64,000 nucleotides of DNA from Daphnia carinata (taxonomy: Eukaryota > Arthropoda > Branchiopoda > Diplostraca > Daphniidae). Below are positions 38,101-53,100 of this stretch, one piece after another. The position numbers were made by a program, and so were the translations under genes. Numbering within the stretch: the first letter of the stretch is position 1; each line of letters starts with the position of its first letter. The stretch covers positions 7,501,357-7,565,356 of the forward strand of contig NC_081340.1 of NCBI RefSeq assembly GCF_022539665.2, given 5' to 3'. Under the pieces are notes generated by a model. The model saw only the letters and a program-made list of their open reading frames with translations. It did not search any database and was not told where the DNA came from.

Positions 38101-41100
38101 CACATCTCCCCACATTTTTTTTTTTTTTTTTTTTTGCCGGCCGGCTTTTTTTTTTTTTTTTTCTCATTTGGTTGGCTGGTTACCATGGCAACCGACAGCT
38201 AATATCGATTGCTTGCCGAAATTTCCCCCCTCTCCGACAAGCGGTCTTTTATAGATCGCTATATAAGTGCGCTCTCTTTGCTTTTATGGCATTTCGAGAT
38301 GTAGGCTGGCCCGAATGGAAGACGGACGCCGAGGTAGACGGATCGATTCTTTTAGCCTGCAATACTTAATGTCGTCTCTCTCTTTGTGTGTATGTCGGAT
38401 ACGTTTCTCGGTGCGAAACGGAATAATTCAGTTTCAATTTCACATTCCCTCCTTTTTGGCACCCAAAAAAAAAAAAAAAAAAAAACCCATCCAGCTGTCA
38501 TATTGATTTCCTGTTCTGGGTGTTGTTTGTCCGTCTTTACCAATTCACGCATGGCTTCCTTCAAGTCTTAGTCCCCCCCCGTCTTTTTTTTTTTTAAATG
38601 GCTTGTTGTGTGTAACGAACGACAAAGAAAAAAGAAACGATGAGCAACCCTCGTTAATTGCTCGTGATGGCTTAACGTGCACAGTGCCCGTTGCATGGTT
38701 TTGGTGGTCTAGTTTAAGAACGAAAGAGCACCGCATTGTTTTTTTGGCCGCCTTCTGTTATGCTTATTTCGTTTGCAGTAAACAAGTGCGTAGTGGATTG
38801 GATGCGTTCAGACAATCTAATAACGTAAAAACCACTGCCATCCCACCAGAAATCTATGTCGTGGCTGGCTTCTCTTTTATTATTTAGCTGCGCCTTTTTT
38901 TTTTTTTATAATCACTCAACGTGTGCAATCATACGATGAGATTGGATGGGTATTTGTTCGTCTATTAGCTTAATCTAATTTCTTATTTTTTTTTTTTTCC
39001 AATTTATGGATGGAAGGGGGCGCAGACTTTCAAGAGCTTCCATCATTTGCAAACTGCTTTTTCTCTCGAGTGAAAATCCGATTTCCTATTTCTCTTTTAT
39101 TCGTACATTTCAAACGATGCAAATAAGAAGAAAACCAGGCCATTAGCAGACCCGTCAGCTTATACACAGACCAACGCGTTCTCTCTTTTTTTTTTTTTTT
39201 CTCCTTTCCCACGCAAAGCGATTACTCGTCCAGCTTGCTCCTCCTCTCTCAAAAAAAAAATAGTAGAACATTATCACGACAAGAGTCGCAAACACTAAGC
39301 AGCTAATAGGCCATTTGGTCTGTGTGTAATTCCCGTTTTTTTTTTGTGTGTGTGTGTGTCGTTGTTATTTTTAACTTTCGCCGTGAACAAAACGTTCACT
39401 TTTTTTCTTTGCTGGACGTAAATAATGGCGATGCGAACGGCCCCCGCCCACACGAGAAAACTTTTTTTTTTTTTTCCAAAAAAAAAAAAAAAACTTTATG
39501 AGAATTACAGTTCGTAAAAAAAAAAAAAAAAAAAAAGGGAAATTAATGAGCCGAGCCCAGCACCGGGTGTACAAACAACCGAAAACGAGAGCGTCCATCT
39601 CTTCGAGAGGCCACAATTTTCTATTTTTCCCTCCGAGTGCGACAAGGTCCGCTATGGAGCGTGACCGCATCATGTTCAAAACTTTTGGCGGCCATTGTTG
39701 CCCGGTGTCGTTTCAAAAGAAAACAATGGTGTACACGCTCGATAATTTGTCGTTGTCCGACGGACATTAATGTTGGAGGGAACAGAAAATTCATTTTGCG
39801 AATGCGGCAAACTGATCGATTTAAATCCTCAATGTAGAACAACAACATTGTAAACTTTTTGTGATTTTTTTTTTTTTTTTTCAAACTACGTGTTATCGCT
39901 TTTGCGCCAACTATCGGTCGTCGTCCCGACATTCCATCGATCTCTCTTGTTACTGACTGTGATCGTAACAGCGCACTAAAAAAAAAAAAAAAAGATGATC
40001 TATTTCGGGTGAAATGGCGTTTCAAAGGGACGAAACGCTGATAGCAAATGAAGAACTTTGTTAGATGCCGTTTGCCATCGTTATGCAAAACAGCCAAGCG
40101 TGTTTGAATAGGGAACGAAAAAGGGGGGTTGGGGATTTTCTCGTGCATCTTTTAAAGCTCCACTTGATGACCGTCTTAGTAGTTGGTGAGTGGCCGTTTG
40201 AAGAAAAAGGAAGGCGGTGATTAGCATAATTTGCGCTCGGAATAATACAGAGTTACGCTTGTAACATTGACGAGTTTCTGCTCGCTCGTCTCAAGTAGAT
40301 GCAGCCAAGACGTCTGAATAATACAAGACAGGACTTTTTCATATTAAATGCAGGATGCAACCAAGCGGCAACTCCCCATTTTTGCTTCCAAGTCTCTTCT
40401 CTGCGACTGCCTGATTATTCGATTTCTACGACAGTTGTATTTCCTTCATTTTCTGATTCAATCTCCTCTCTATTCCCTACCTCACGCTGTCTTGTATCCG
40501 TACCAGACAGAGCGTCGTACAAGAATTGAGAAGATAAATCAGTTGGAATGCGGTTGCCTTAAACCCGGAAGCCATTCTCCAAAGACACGGAGTTGAAAAC
40601 ATAAACGTCCCGTCTGTGACGTTCGTTCACAGCTGCTACCGGGTCCTCTTCGAAACAGGAATCGTTCCCCTAATCACAAACAGTTTTCGCTGCTGTTGGC
40701 CAACTGGTGCTCGTTGCTCGTCATCAATGAACTGATTGAAATCATCGTACGGGAAAACTCTAAAATCATATTTAAAAAAAAAAAAGAAAAGAAAAACAAG
40801 CAATTCGAGATGTACAACATCTTGGTTGTTTCTCCTGTGTGTTGGGGGGCATTCCGTGACTGTCTGGCGTTGGGTAACGAGTGCCTCTTGTCCTCGATTG
40901 TCTGGGCCAAAAAGTTAGCGGACCAACGACCGATCAATACTTTCCAGTTGGAAATGGCACGAGGGTACACGAAGGATAAAAAAGAAAGAAACGGTCCTAC
41001 CCCCCTTCGGAATAGCCGCTGGACTGAAGAAACCCGAGGACACACATGAAATTTACTACGTGGTTGGCATAGATATATAGTGCCCGGCTATTTTCTTAAC

Positions 41101-44100
41101 TTGTCTGGCGGAACTTGCCAACCCGAGTCTTTTCATTCTGAGACAGTGGACGGACAAGAAATAAAGGAAGAGGTTGTGCTCTTTGAGCACGTCAAACATT
41201 CCATCGGATTTTTTCCCACGTCTTTTTTTTTTTCTGTGTAATAATTCTGGACCAAACTTTTACTAGGCGGCTTGTACTTGGACGGGCCATTCTGAAAAAA
41301 AAAAACGAGTTACTATGCCTTCGGTATGTTGGCCGACCACAAAACGGATCACTGATTAAAACTCTCTCCCAGAACCTTGAGATTATTGCTTTAAAAAAAA
41401 GAAAATTTCCCTTTTTTTTTTATTTTTCTTGGTGGATGGATGGCACGGCCATGTCCTTATTCGCCATTGGTCAGGTGAAATAGCGTTCACGTCGGACGGA
41501 GCGGGAGTCATAAAAAAAAAAAAGAAAAAAAAGAGTCCAACACTCTGGACAGTAATGTTGGCCCGCGAATAGAAATGTAGTGCTGCATTGCATTGGAATT
41601 GTTATCGCATTATGTCTGCGCACTGCGTCGAAACTTCCTCTTTTTTTTTTTTATAGCCCCACATCCATTGGAATGGGTCAACTTTGATGCTGAAAGAAAA
41701 CGCGCTTAAAACTTGGATTGGTGAAAAACCTCACGAGAGCAATCCCTCTCAGATCGTCCCGCAGTTCAATTTCGTGCAACAGCAATGATTCACGATAACA
41801 TATCGCCCTAAATGTTTATCTTTACGTTTATTGATCCTCCTAGTCGAGTCGTACCGTTTTTTTTTTTTTTAAACATAGCTACGTTGCGTGTAATCACATG
41901 GAAGACTAACGATAATCATGGTGCAGGGAGACACAACATTCGGTTAATCTATTCTTTTTTTTTTTTTTTTTCTTTTGTTCATTCTTGGGGTGGTTCGTGC
42001 ATTTTTCCGGTGCACCACACCAGGTCTGGCCTCGTGGGACGTCGTTGGAACGCAGATCGATATCGAGTCGGAGCTCCGCAACATAGCGGCACAATGTCCG
42101 CACGGAGAAGAAGTCAGGAACGGTACGTATGTGTCTTGTTATTACCCTCCCCAATGCCTAGGCTATCGTGTGCAAATTATGACGTCCGATCTTCAATTGT
42201 TTTGTACGTTACAGACGTTTTAGCAAAGTTTGTAATTGGATTAAAGAACAACTCGATGAAAGCGGCCTCTGTGCTTAGCTTTGCAATTTCCATTTGATTT
42301 GTCAGTAACTAAATGGGGCCTGACGACCTGCTTTATCCGCACGGTTTCACTCGGCATTTTTTTTTTTTTTTTTTTTGGATGGGAGCGTATCATTTCGGAC
42401 AAATCATTTCATCTGCATTTTTTTTTTCTTTTCGTGATGTGCTCAGGAGAAAAGTTGATCCAGTTGGCTTCCGACTCGCTCGTCACCGAGATTCTCATCC
42501 ATCCGCAACTCAGCACGCTGAAGCAGTGCATGCGTAATCTACTGGCCTCATTCACGCGCCATCGACACGTCATTCACGCCGGCTACACCCTGTCGGGACC
42601 CGGATCCTGGATTTTACAAGTCTGCATTCTTTCTTTTCTTTTTTAATGACGTCGACCCTAATTCTCTTTTTTTTGCCAGGATGGTACGTACGAGTTCAGC
42701 GACTTTATGAACATTGTGCGAGATGCCGAAGTCCAACGGCTCTATCGAGCTTACGAATCGAGCATCACGATGGACCTCCACTGCGCCGACGAGGGTCAAT
42801 GGAGCGCCGAGCAGATCAATCAGGAACCGGCCATCAAAGCGGCCAAGGTAAGGAAACTTTTGCGCATTCGTTCGAGATAAAGAAGACACAGACTTTCTAC
42901 GATTGCAAGCGTCTTATTTTACGGTTCCATTTTGTTCGTTTTTTGTCCGTTCTCATTACGGCTGCGGCAGATATCCATCAATCCAGCCGGTCGATTGAGT
43001 GCCACGGACTCTCAGGGCATGCAGGACGCCGTCAATTCTTTTATCAGATACATTTCCGATGTGCTGCCTTCGGTGACGTTGGATCATCTCTTGGAGCCAT
43101 CCGACGTCGTTGGCAACATCCGTTTCAGTCATCCCACCCTCTACGTCTTCCCGGGCGGACAGGGCGATTCAGCCCTTTTCGGCATTAGCGGATTCAATAT
43201 TCTCGTCGACGGCGGATTCGGGCGCAAACCCTGCTTCTGGGATTTCACGCGCCATTTGGACCGGTCTGTTCCAACATTTGATGCCTCTTTCACGATTATC
43301 CCCCCCTCCCCCAGCATAAATCAAAATGCTCTTGTCTTTGAAGGCTTGACGCTGTAGTGATGACACGGATGAATGCCAGTTCACTGAGCGGCCTGACTGG
43401 CGCCATCTGTCGTAAAGCCTCGAGTCCCGTCTACCCTCAAGTGGGTCACATCTTTTGCAATCTGCCCCGTGACAGCGAGATTGGCCTCGGTGACATTGAA
43501 CAACAACTCAATGCAGCTGACTCGAGCTCCGAATCGCTCAACGTCAACATTAACGACCTGTGCCGAGCCATGTCCGCAGGCCTTGGAGCTTTACAGCTCA
43601 AAGCGCAACCCATTTATCGATCGGCCACTTTGGAACCAATCAATCTCTACCATAAGGTTGTTACACACACACACACACACCCAATGTCCTACCATACATA
43701 TTTGGTTTTTTGACATTGTTATCTTTCAACGTGGGCATTTCAGGTGGGACACGGAACGTTGGACATGTTCATCATTAGTCCGAGCGCAAACAGCCCCGAG
43801 GTCAAGGAGCTGATGCGTCTTTGGCGTTCGGGTGAAGTGGCCACGGCTTTGCGAACTGTCAAAATGGGCGGAAAAGAATTCAGCCTACCATTGCTCGATA
43901 TCGTGTCCGTCTGCGCTTTGCTAGTATGGCAGCCGGCCGATCCTAACGAGCCCGTCACTCGCCTCTTGTTCCCCGGCAGTGCCCCTCAACACAAGATCCT
44001 CGAAGGTCTTGAAAAATTCAAGCAACTGGAATTTCTCAAGTCTCCCGTCTTTATGGCCAAGGATGTGGCCGCCCCGCCGTCCGCCGTCATCACTCCGTCC

Positions 44101-47100
44101 TCCACGTCCAGCGCGTTCACGAAGAGCCCAGTCAAGGCGAAAACTTCATCCCCTCGTCACACGCCGATCGAGCCGGTTGTCGTTAAAGCAGCCCCTGTTC
44201 GCAAGGAGGCCAGCAAACCGCCGGCCAAATCAGCTGATCATTCCAGCAGCAACACCAAAGAGGCGGACGTTAAATCTGCCACGCCCCGTCCTGCTACTAA
44301 AATCATCAAGTCTGACGTTCTGAGCAGCTCGTCGAGAACGGGCAGCACGGAATTGCGGGCCAAAAAGCCGGAAGCTAAACCGGCGCCCATCAAATCAGCA
44401 ACGACGACGGCCAAGAAGGACGGCCCGACGGGCTTATCGAACGGCGAAACTAATAAAGCCCTGGCACCTAAAATCAAAAAAGATGTGGCCAACATGAAAA
44501 TGGTCGAGGCCAGGGTTCACTCGTTCAAGAGCCCCGCCTCTCTGAAACGGGCAGAGGAGAATAAAACCAAGAAGCCCCTTCCATCTGCTGATGCTGAAAC
44601 GAAAGAAAAGACGGCCGCTCAAAGAAGCCAGAGCCAATCACGAGAGAAACGATCGGCTTCCGGCGTTCGAGCCCAGCCAGCAGACGAAGACAAACCGAGA
44701 GTCAAACTGGTCAAGAAGATCGCTCCGTCTACGTCGGAGACGACGCCAGTCAGCCCAGCCAAACCGGCTAAGCCCATCAAGGCGAAAGCCAAAGAACTGC
44801 CTGCTAAACCAATCGAGCCGAAAGCTCCTGTCACCAAGGACGTTAAGAAAGACAAGCCAACCCCTGCCACTCCCAAACCTAAACCGATGGCTGCTAAGGA
44901 GACGAGCTCTAAGCCGGCCCCTAAGGCATCGGCACCCTCCCAAACGTCAACTCCTACGCCATCAGGTAAAGCTGTCAAGAGGCCAGTCAAACCCGCCGCA
45001 GCTGCTGCTGCTGCTGCTGCTGCTGTGGGAGCCGCTGCAGCCGTTGTTGCCGTTGCTGCGGCTGTTGCCTCTGAAGAACAGGCCCCAACAGCTGACGAAC
45101 AACCGGCTGTTGTTGAAGAGAGTTTCAGCGCTGCAGAGGCCCCCCAGGCCGCTAGTTCGCCTAAGGGCGTTGAAGCAACTGGCCATGATCAAGTTGTAGA
45201 TGAGGCGTCATTGATGGATGCCATTGAGAGTCAGATCGTGGAGGATGTCGAAGCGACCGAAGAGCAATCTCATCACGAATCTGAACAAGAGTCACAGTCT
45301 GTCAACTTGGAAGATGAAGCTGAAACGGAGGACAAAGAGGAAGCTGAAACTGAAGACAAAGATGAAGAGGTGGCCGATGGGTCGACTGGAGGCGAAGTTG
45401 TCGACGCGGAGGAGGCTGAAGTCATTGAGAAAGAGGAGGACGCAGAGGCCCATGACGAGGATGAGGCCGCATCTGAGGAGACTGAAGTTGTTGAAGCTGC
45501 CGTTGCGGAGGACGTGGCCGAAACGGAAGAGGCTAAAGTGGCCGAAACGGAAGAGGCTAAAGTGGCCGAAACGGAAGAGGCTAAAGTGGCCGAAACGGAA
45601 GAGGCTAAAGTGGCCGAAACGGAAGAGGCTAAAGTGGCCGAAACCGATGGGGCTGAGGTAGCCGAAACGGAAGAGGCTGAGGTGGCCGAAACCGAAGAGG
45701 CTGAAGTAGCCGAAACCGAAGAGGCTGAGGTGGCCGAAACCGAAGAGGCTGAGGTGGCCGAAACCGAAGAGGCTGAGGTGGCCGAAACCGAAGAGGCTGA
45801 GGTGGCCGAAACCGAAGAGGCTGAAGTGGCCGAAACCGAAGAGGCTGAAGTGGCCGAAACCGAAGAGGCTGAAGTAGCCGAAACCGAAGAGGCTGAAGTG
45901 GCCGAAACCGAAGAGGCTGAAGTGGCCGAAACGGAAGAGGCTGAAGTGGCCGAAACGGAAGAACCTGAAGTAGCAGCGGAAGAAGCTGAAGTGGCCGAAG
46001 CGGAAGAAGCCGAAGTAGCCGAAACGGTAGAAGCTGAGGTAGCCGAAACGGTAGAGGCCGAAGTAGCGCAGACGGTAGAGGCTGGAATAGCTCAACCGGA
46101 AGAACCTGAAGTAGCCCAAACGGAAGCAACTGAAGTAGCCGAAAAGGAAGAACCTGAAGTAACCGAAACGGAAGCAACTGAAGTAGCCGAAAAGGAAGCA
46201 ACTGAAGTAGCCGAAAAGGAAGCAACTGAAGTAGCCGAAAAAGAAGAAACGGAAGTAGCCGAAAAAGAAGAAAGCGAAGTAGCCGAAAAAGAAGGCACTG
46301 AAGTTGTCGATACGGAACATGCTGAAATTGCCAAAGTTGCTGAAACGGAAGACGCCGTCGAGACGGAAGACGCTGATGTCACAAAGACCGATGATGCTGA
46401 AGTAACTGAGCCGGAAGTTGCTGAAGTGGCCGTGACAGATGAAGTCGAAACTGCGGACAAGTCGATCAGCCAGCCGCACGAAGAAACGGCCGCAACTCAA
46501 GTGAACGAAAAAACACATGACAAAGAAGAAATGATGCGAGATACGGCAGAAATTCAACAAACGGATGAACCGGAAGGCGGAAACGCAGACGAGGATCTGC
46601 AGGAAGCTGACGTCAACGAAAGACAAGCACGTGACGATGTCGTGCACGTCGAGGTGGCCAGTGAACCAGAAATCAAAGTTGGTCGATCGATTGATGATGA
46701 AATCGTGGCGGCGGACGTCGCTCAGATTGACAGATCCGACGATCAAGACGTCAACCTCGAGACGGACGAATGCCAAGAACCAGTAGAAGAAGAAAGTCAG
46801 CTGGCCGTCTCATCGAAATCGGTGGACGCTGGCAGACCGTCAGCCTCTCCACAGCCGGTACCATCCGAAGACGAGACGGCGAGCCGAGAAGTGCAAGTCG
46901 ATGACGTGATCGATCAAATAGAGCAAAGTCAGGACGTCCAATGTGCCCATCCCACGAGTCAACTAGAAGAAGAAAACATCAAAGACGAGATCGATGAGCC
47001 TGAAAAGGAGAAAGAAGAAGAACTTTCAAGCCAAATCCACCACGAAGATGTAAGCTCAGAAGCGGTGGAAGAGGAAATTCAACAAGCCGTTGCTGCTACT

Positions 47101-50100
47101 CCAATCGAGGCCAGCAAACCGACGGCATCCCCACAGCCAGAAATACTGGACAGTGATAAAAAGGTAGAAGCCCAGGAGGTCAGTGCGCACGAAGAAGTGC
47201 ATACCACTGAATCTACTCACGAAGAAAGCTCTCTGGACTATGAAAAGAAAGATGAAATTCCATGCCAAGTGGTCGGCAATGGCGATAGTCACGCCCTGGA
47301 CACTACTGAACATGTTGAAGATGCCATTTCTGGTCAAGTGGACGATGACGTTCATCACGAAGATGTCGACAGCCATGACATTGAAAAACGTCAAGTACAT
47401 GAACTGACTGTTGAGGCCCATCAAGATGATGCTGTCTCGTCCCTCTCTTCTGCGTCTGATCTGGAACCAACACCAGTACTGGATCGATCCGGTGCTAGTC
47501 TCTATGAGGAAGAACAACATTTGTCTTCTATGGAATCCCAACCGGAATCCCATCAATTCACACAGAAAAGCGCCCCACAGATGGTGGAAGAAACCCCGAA
47601 AGATTCAAAACAGACGGCCAAATCGCCCGTCGTTCAAGATGAACCTGTTGAGGAAGTCGAAGAAGAATTTAAAGCCGAAATTGTCGTCAGACCCGTCCCT
47701 GTCGTTGATCCGTCAGATTTGGATGACGTTGTAGCTCCACAGCAGCCGACGCCAACGCCACCTGTGGTGAAATCTCCAGTTAAAGAGATTCCTTCTGCTC
47801 TCGTCTTGGATCAAGAAGAAGATGAAGGCGAAGAGGTGGAAGAAGAATTTTTCCAAAAGGAAGTCAAGGCTAAAGACTGTGCCGTGCCCATCACTCCTAC
47901 GGAAGAAGGTCACGCGTTTGGCTACAGCGAGCCCCAACGACAAAGCGAGGATCGACAGCTATCATCTAGCATTCCCACCAGCTCGGATGCGACTGGCAAG
48001 CAAGAAGAATCAACAACCGATGGTGCCGTTTCACTCTCACGTGCCAAAGAGGCTCAAGCGGATGAATTCCGGGCCACCATCGACAATCAATACGCCGGCT
48101 TTATGAATGTGGAAACCAGCTTCAAAGATGCTGATGAGAAGCCAAAAGCAAAGACTCCTGAGGAGAAATGTTTGACTGAGACGGTGGCTGAACAACCTAA
48201 GCAAGTGGAAGACAAACCTTTGGCTGAACAGAAATTGCCTGAAGAAAAACCAGCTTCTTCGATTGACCTGAAGGAAGACCATTTTGTTGCTGTCGAAGAA
48301 AAGAAACAAGAACAGGTTGTTGCCACAAAATCTACTTCCAATATTGAATCTGTTGGAAAAGCAGACGAAACTCACGAGGAAGTCGTCGAAGAGGTCGTGT
48401 GCAAAGCCGTGGACAATAAATCCGTCAAGGCGGAAAAATATGAAGAATCTAACGTCAAGGAGATCATCAAATCCGAGATGAAATCCATGGACGAATCTGA
48501 AATTCTAAAGAACGTCGAAGATTTGATTACCGAAAAAGTTGACATCCCCTCCACTCACGATAAACCTGTTAAAGTTTCAGACGAACCAGAAGAAGTATGT
48601 GAACACTTCGATGAAAGATCCCAAGCTCTTGACATCGAATCAACACCACCTACAAAAGAAATCGAATCTTCCAAGAGCCAGGAAACTTTTGTTGTCGAAG
48701 ATGTCAAAAGTTTCGTTGAAGATGTTCACGCTTTAGTCGAAGAGATTCAACTACCCAAAATGGAAGTCAAGTCGGTGGAATCGGAGAAGAAGGAAGTCCT
48801 TCTGGAAGAGCTCAAGGTAGAGAAACCCACAATTGCAGCCAACATCGAACTCACCCCAACAGACGACGTCCAAACAGACGATTTGAAGGATTTTGCCAAA
48901 GATGTTGTGGTCGAAAGTCTAGACATCAAGTCAACAAAATCCGAATCAACAACTCCAGAAAAAGAACAAATTTCTCAAGTTACTGAAGAAGTTAGTGCTT
49001 TCAAAGTAGCAGACATCTTGGAGAAAGTAAAAAGCCCTGTAGAAGAAATGTTTAAGAAAGTCAGTGCTGTCGCCGTTTCGAAATTCACAGAAAAATGCGA
49101 CGCTGAAGCCATTTCTGAGAAGGCTGTCGAACTACCGAAGGTTGACGAAAAAGAACAGAACATCGTGGAAGAGATCATCGAAAAGACCAGCGTTCTCGAA
49201 GTATCCAAAACCCCTGAGAAAGTGGAAAATATCGTCGAAGACGTTGTTGAAAAGGCTAGCGCCATCAGCGTATCCGTCGACGCATCTAAAGTCGCAGAGA
49301 AAGGCGTCGTCGAAGAAATCGTTGAGAAGGTCGTTGACCTACCGAAAATGGCGGAAAGCCTCGTCGAAGATATTGTGGAAAAGGCCAATTCTGTCCAAGT
49401 TGCGAAAACTCCTGAGAAAGAAGTAAACCTCGTGAAAGAAACGATTGAAACAGCTACACCGAAATCCTGTGAAAGCACTGCCGACGAGACTGAATCTTTC
49501 AGCAAAGTCGCAGAAAAGCTGGACGATATCGAATCTATCGTGTTTGAAAAATACGAGAAACACGGAAAGACAGACAAAGATAACATGTCTACCATCGACG
49601 AACCCATTCAACACGCAACTGCTGAAACTGCTGTTTTCTCAGCGGAAGGGAAGTCCCAGCGATCTTCGACATCCGAGGCAACTCCACTGGAGCTCGAACC
49701 CGAAATTTCCGAGAGGAAATTATCTGATATTTCTGCATCATCATTCGGACAACTGGAAAAAGAGGAGGCTGTCGAAGAAACTCTTTTGAAAACTGAAGCT
49801 AATGTGACATTGGCTGGTAAATCCACCAAAGAAGAGGTTGTCGTCGATCCTACATTCGTTGCTCCTCTTACAGCCAGCTCTCCCATCGATGGGCCTGAAC
49901 TTCTAAAGGAATTATCGTTCCCACTTGGATTGGTCGCAAAAGCTAACGTACTAATCAAAGATAAACTGGAACAAGTTGGTGAATTCATTAAAGAAATCAA
50001 GGATACGTCTGTTGAATTAGCGTCAAAATCAAACGAAACCAAACCAACAGAAGTCAAAGAAATCAAGGATACGTCTGTTGAATTAGCGTCAAAATGCCAG

Positions 50101-53100
50101 ACGGACGACTCAAACGAAACCAAACCAACAGAAGTCAAAGAAATCAAGGATACGTCTGTTGAATTAGCGTCAAAATGCCAGACGGACGACTCAAACGAAA
50201 CCAAACCAACAGAAGTCAAAGAAATCATTCAAGATTCCAAAGACGTGTCCGTTGAACTGACGTCGAAATGCCAAACTGATTTCACCCACGACACCAAGAC
50301 GGAGGTCAAAGAAATCATTCAAGATGTGAAAGTTACGTCAGTTGAATCAACATCAAAATCTGAAGTCGAATCCTCATGCGAAATCAAAACCGAAGAGGTT
50401 AAAGAAATCATCCAGAATGTCAAAGATCTATCCATCGAATTGACATCGAAATCAACCGTCGAATCCTCGTACGAAACCAAAACTGAAGAGGTTAAAGAAA
50501 CCATCCAAATTACCAAAGATGTTTCAGTTGAATGTGCTTTGAAGTCTGAAACAGAAGTTAAAGAAACTGTGCAAATTACCAAAGATGTTTCAGTTGAATC
50601 TGCTTCGAAATCTGAAACAGAAGTTAAAGAAACTGTGCAAATCACCAAAGATGTCTCCGTTGACTTGGCGTCGAAATCGGATCTAGAAGTTAAAGAAACC
50701 GTTCAAATTACGAAAGATGTCTCCATTGAATTGGCGTCGAAATCTGATGTAGATGTTAAAGAAACCGTTCAAATTACCAAAGAAGTCTCCGTTGAATTGA
50801 CATCGAAATCTGACATCGACCTCTCTCACAAAACAACGGTGGAAGAGGTCACCGAAATCATTCAGGAAATTGAATGTGTTACACTTCAATTGGCAGAAAA
50901 ATCTGAAAGTGACTGCTCTTTCACAAGTAAAATGGTGGAAGTCAAAGAAGAAATTCAGGAGATCAAAAAAACATCAATTGAATTGGCATCAGAATCAAAA
51001 ATGGAAGTCTCAAATGAAATTCAAGAGGAGGTCAAAGAAATCATTCAAGATGTCAAAAAGGCAGCTGTTGAATTGTCTTCAAAGTCTGAAGTTGACTGCG
51101 CACCCAAGAGCAAAGTAGAAGAGATCTGTGAAACGATTCAAGAGGTCAGAGAATTAACATCAACGATGTCAACAATGCCTGAAAAATTGGAAGCCAAACC
51201 TGACACACACGTGGAAGTGAAAACCGTTCATACAGAACCAGAAGTCATTCCACAGGCTACATTCCAGCTCAAGTGTGATCCACTGGCCAACTTGCCCGTA
51301 GTCGAATTGGCTGCACCGTCCAAAACTGTCAGCGAGGAACTGGAAAAGCCCAAAAGTTCTGATTTAGCAAAATTAGAGATTGTCGAAAAGACAGAACAGC
51401 TGAAACCTGATGTTATGGATTACGCCACCGTCTCTGGTTCATCGTCCACTTCTGTTACTCCAAAGACACCGCTTTCACCCAATCTTGCCCGTCGTGAGGT
51501 AGTTGAATCTAAAGTGAGCCCAAGCGTCCAGATGGCTGCCACTTTGGAATCGTTTGCAGCACCACCAACTCGTTTCGAAGACGAAATCTCGAGCCAACCA
51601 TCCAGCTTGGATTCCGTAGAAGTCCATTCCACGTCCTCTGCCACCTGGGCTGCCACTGAAAAACACCAGGAAGAGGATGAAGATGTCGGATCGTTGTCAC
51701 TGACACCTACCATCAATTATTTAGCAGCCGGCTACGAAGGTGTCAACATCAGTACGTCGAGCAAGTTGTCGACGATTGCGTCATCTGACGGCGAAGCAGA
51801 AGCAGCGCAACCTCTCAGCCTGGACAGCAACTGGTCATCTAAGACATTCGACAAATTGACATCAGCTGCTAATTCATCTACCCTTCATCGTCCCGAAGAA
51901 TCGGCTTTCTCAAGCGGTCCGTCCAGCTGGGACGAAAGGGAACCTAACACCAGGCCGTACTGCGTTGTGTCTGAATCGATAAGTGACCGTTCGGCCACAA
52001 GTTCCATCATTTCCCACGTTACCGATGATGATTATCCAATTGAAAAACATGATCGACCTTCTTTAGATAGCCATTTGGAACCTCGTACATCAAGCGAATT
52101 GAGCAGCAAGAAAGAGTTGGGCGTGTTGCCCGCCAGCCCTGTACCGTCCTCTCCTTTCAGCACTGATCGCTGCAGCAGCCACGGAGATTTTGAAGCCAAC
52201 AAGGATTCACTGTCCAGCATCCAGACTTCAGAATCATCCGACTTTCATTTGGAAACCAAAGTGGATGACTCGCATTCGGCCATTTCCAGCACGCGTTCAG
52301 ACTATTCAGATGACCGTTCAGGCAGCAGCATCGACCCATCACTTTTACAGCAACAGCGGCTCGAACAGAGATCGTTGACACCACGCAGCGACATCAGCTG
52401 CTCTTCGGATGCTACTGATCCCATCACGACTGCCCATACAATCACGACCGAGCTGATCCAGCCCGGCCAACAACAGACCTCGGTCGAAATGAAGGCCAGT
52501 AGCAAAGCTGAGTTGGCTGACCCTAAACTAGCGCCACATAATATCTGGCTGAAAGAGAAAGACACAGCTTCATCTCCTAATCCATTCACGGATCAATACG
52601 TCGATGACGATACTGATCATCCAGTAACCGTGGAACACGCTTCCTCGGCCCTCTATTATCCCCAACAAAAACAACAGCCACATCAGCAACAACATCTGTC
52701 CGATTTTGAATCCGACCGCCATTCCGATTCGCAGTCATCGTCCGTTCCGGTAGCCGAGTATACGGATGAGTATTACGCTCAGCATTTGGAATTTGTTGAA
52801 GCGTCTCACAAGTCTTCACAACCACACACGGATGAGGTTTCTGACCAGGAAGCCTATCTCTACGAATCCGAGCACGATGATCACGACCAGCACTACCATC
52901 CGTACGCGACCAAGTACAGTGATTCATACGACGAGGCTGATCTCTACCCAACTGAGGAAGCCATTAATGACGATTACCGCCACGTGGGGGATCACCAGAA
53001 TGGCAACGCGTATCATTACTACGAAGGCAGTGAACAAGATTCGATTGAAGCCAACGTTGTTGGCCATCCGCCCCATCAGTACGAAGATCAGAATCGCAAC

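Noticed and set aside
45292-46776. 494-codon open frame on the minus strand, opposite futsch
   Set aside because: It is the complement of the 24-bp minisatellite, whose reverse strand has no stops. The repetitive Phe/Gly/Leu product is an artefact of the repeat.
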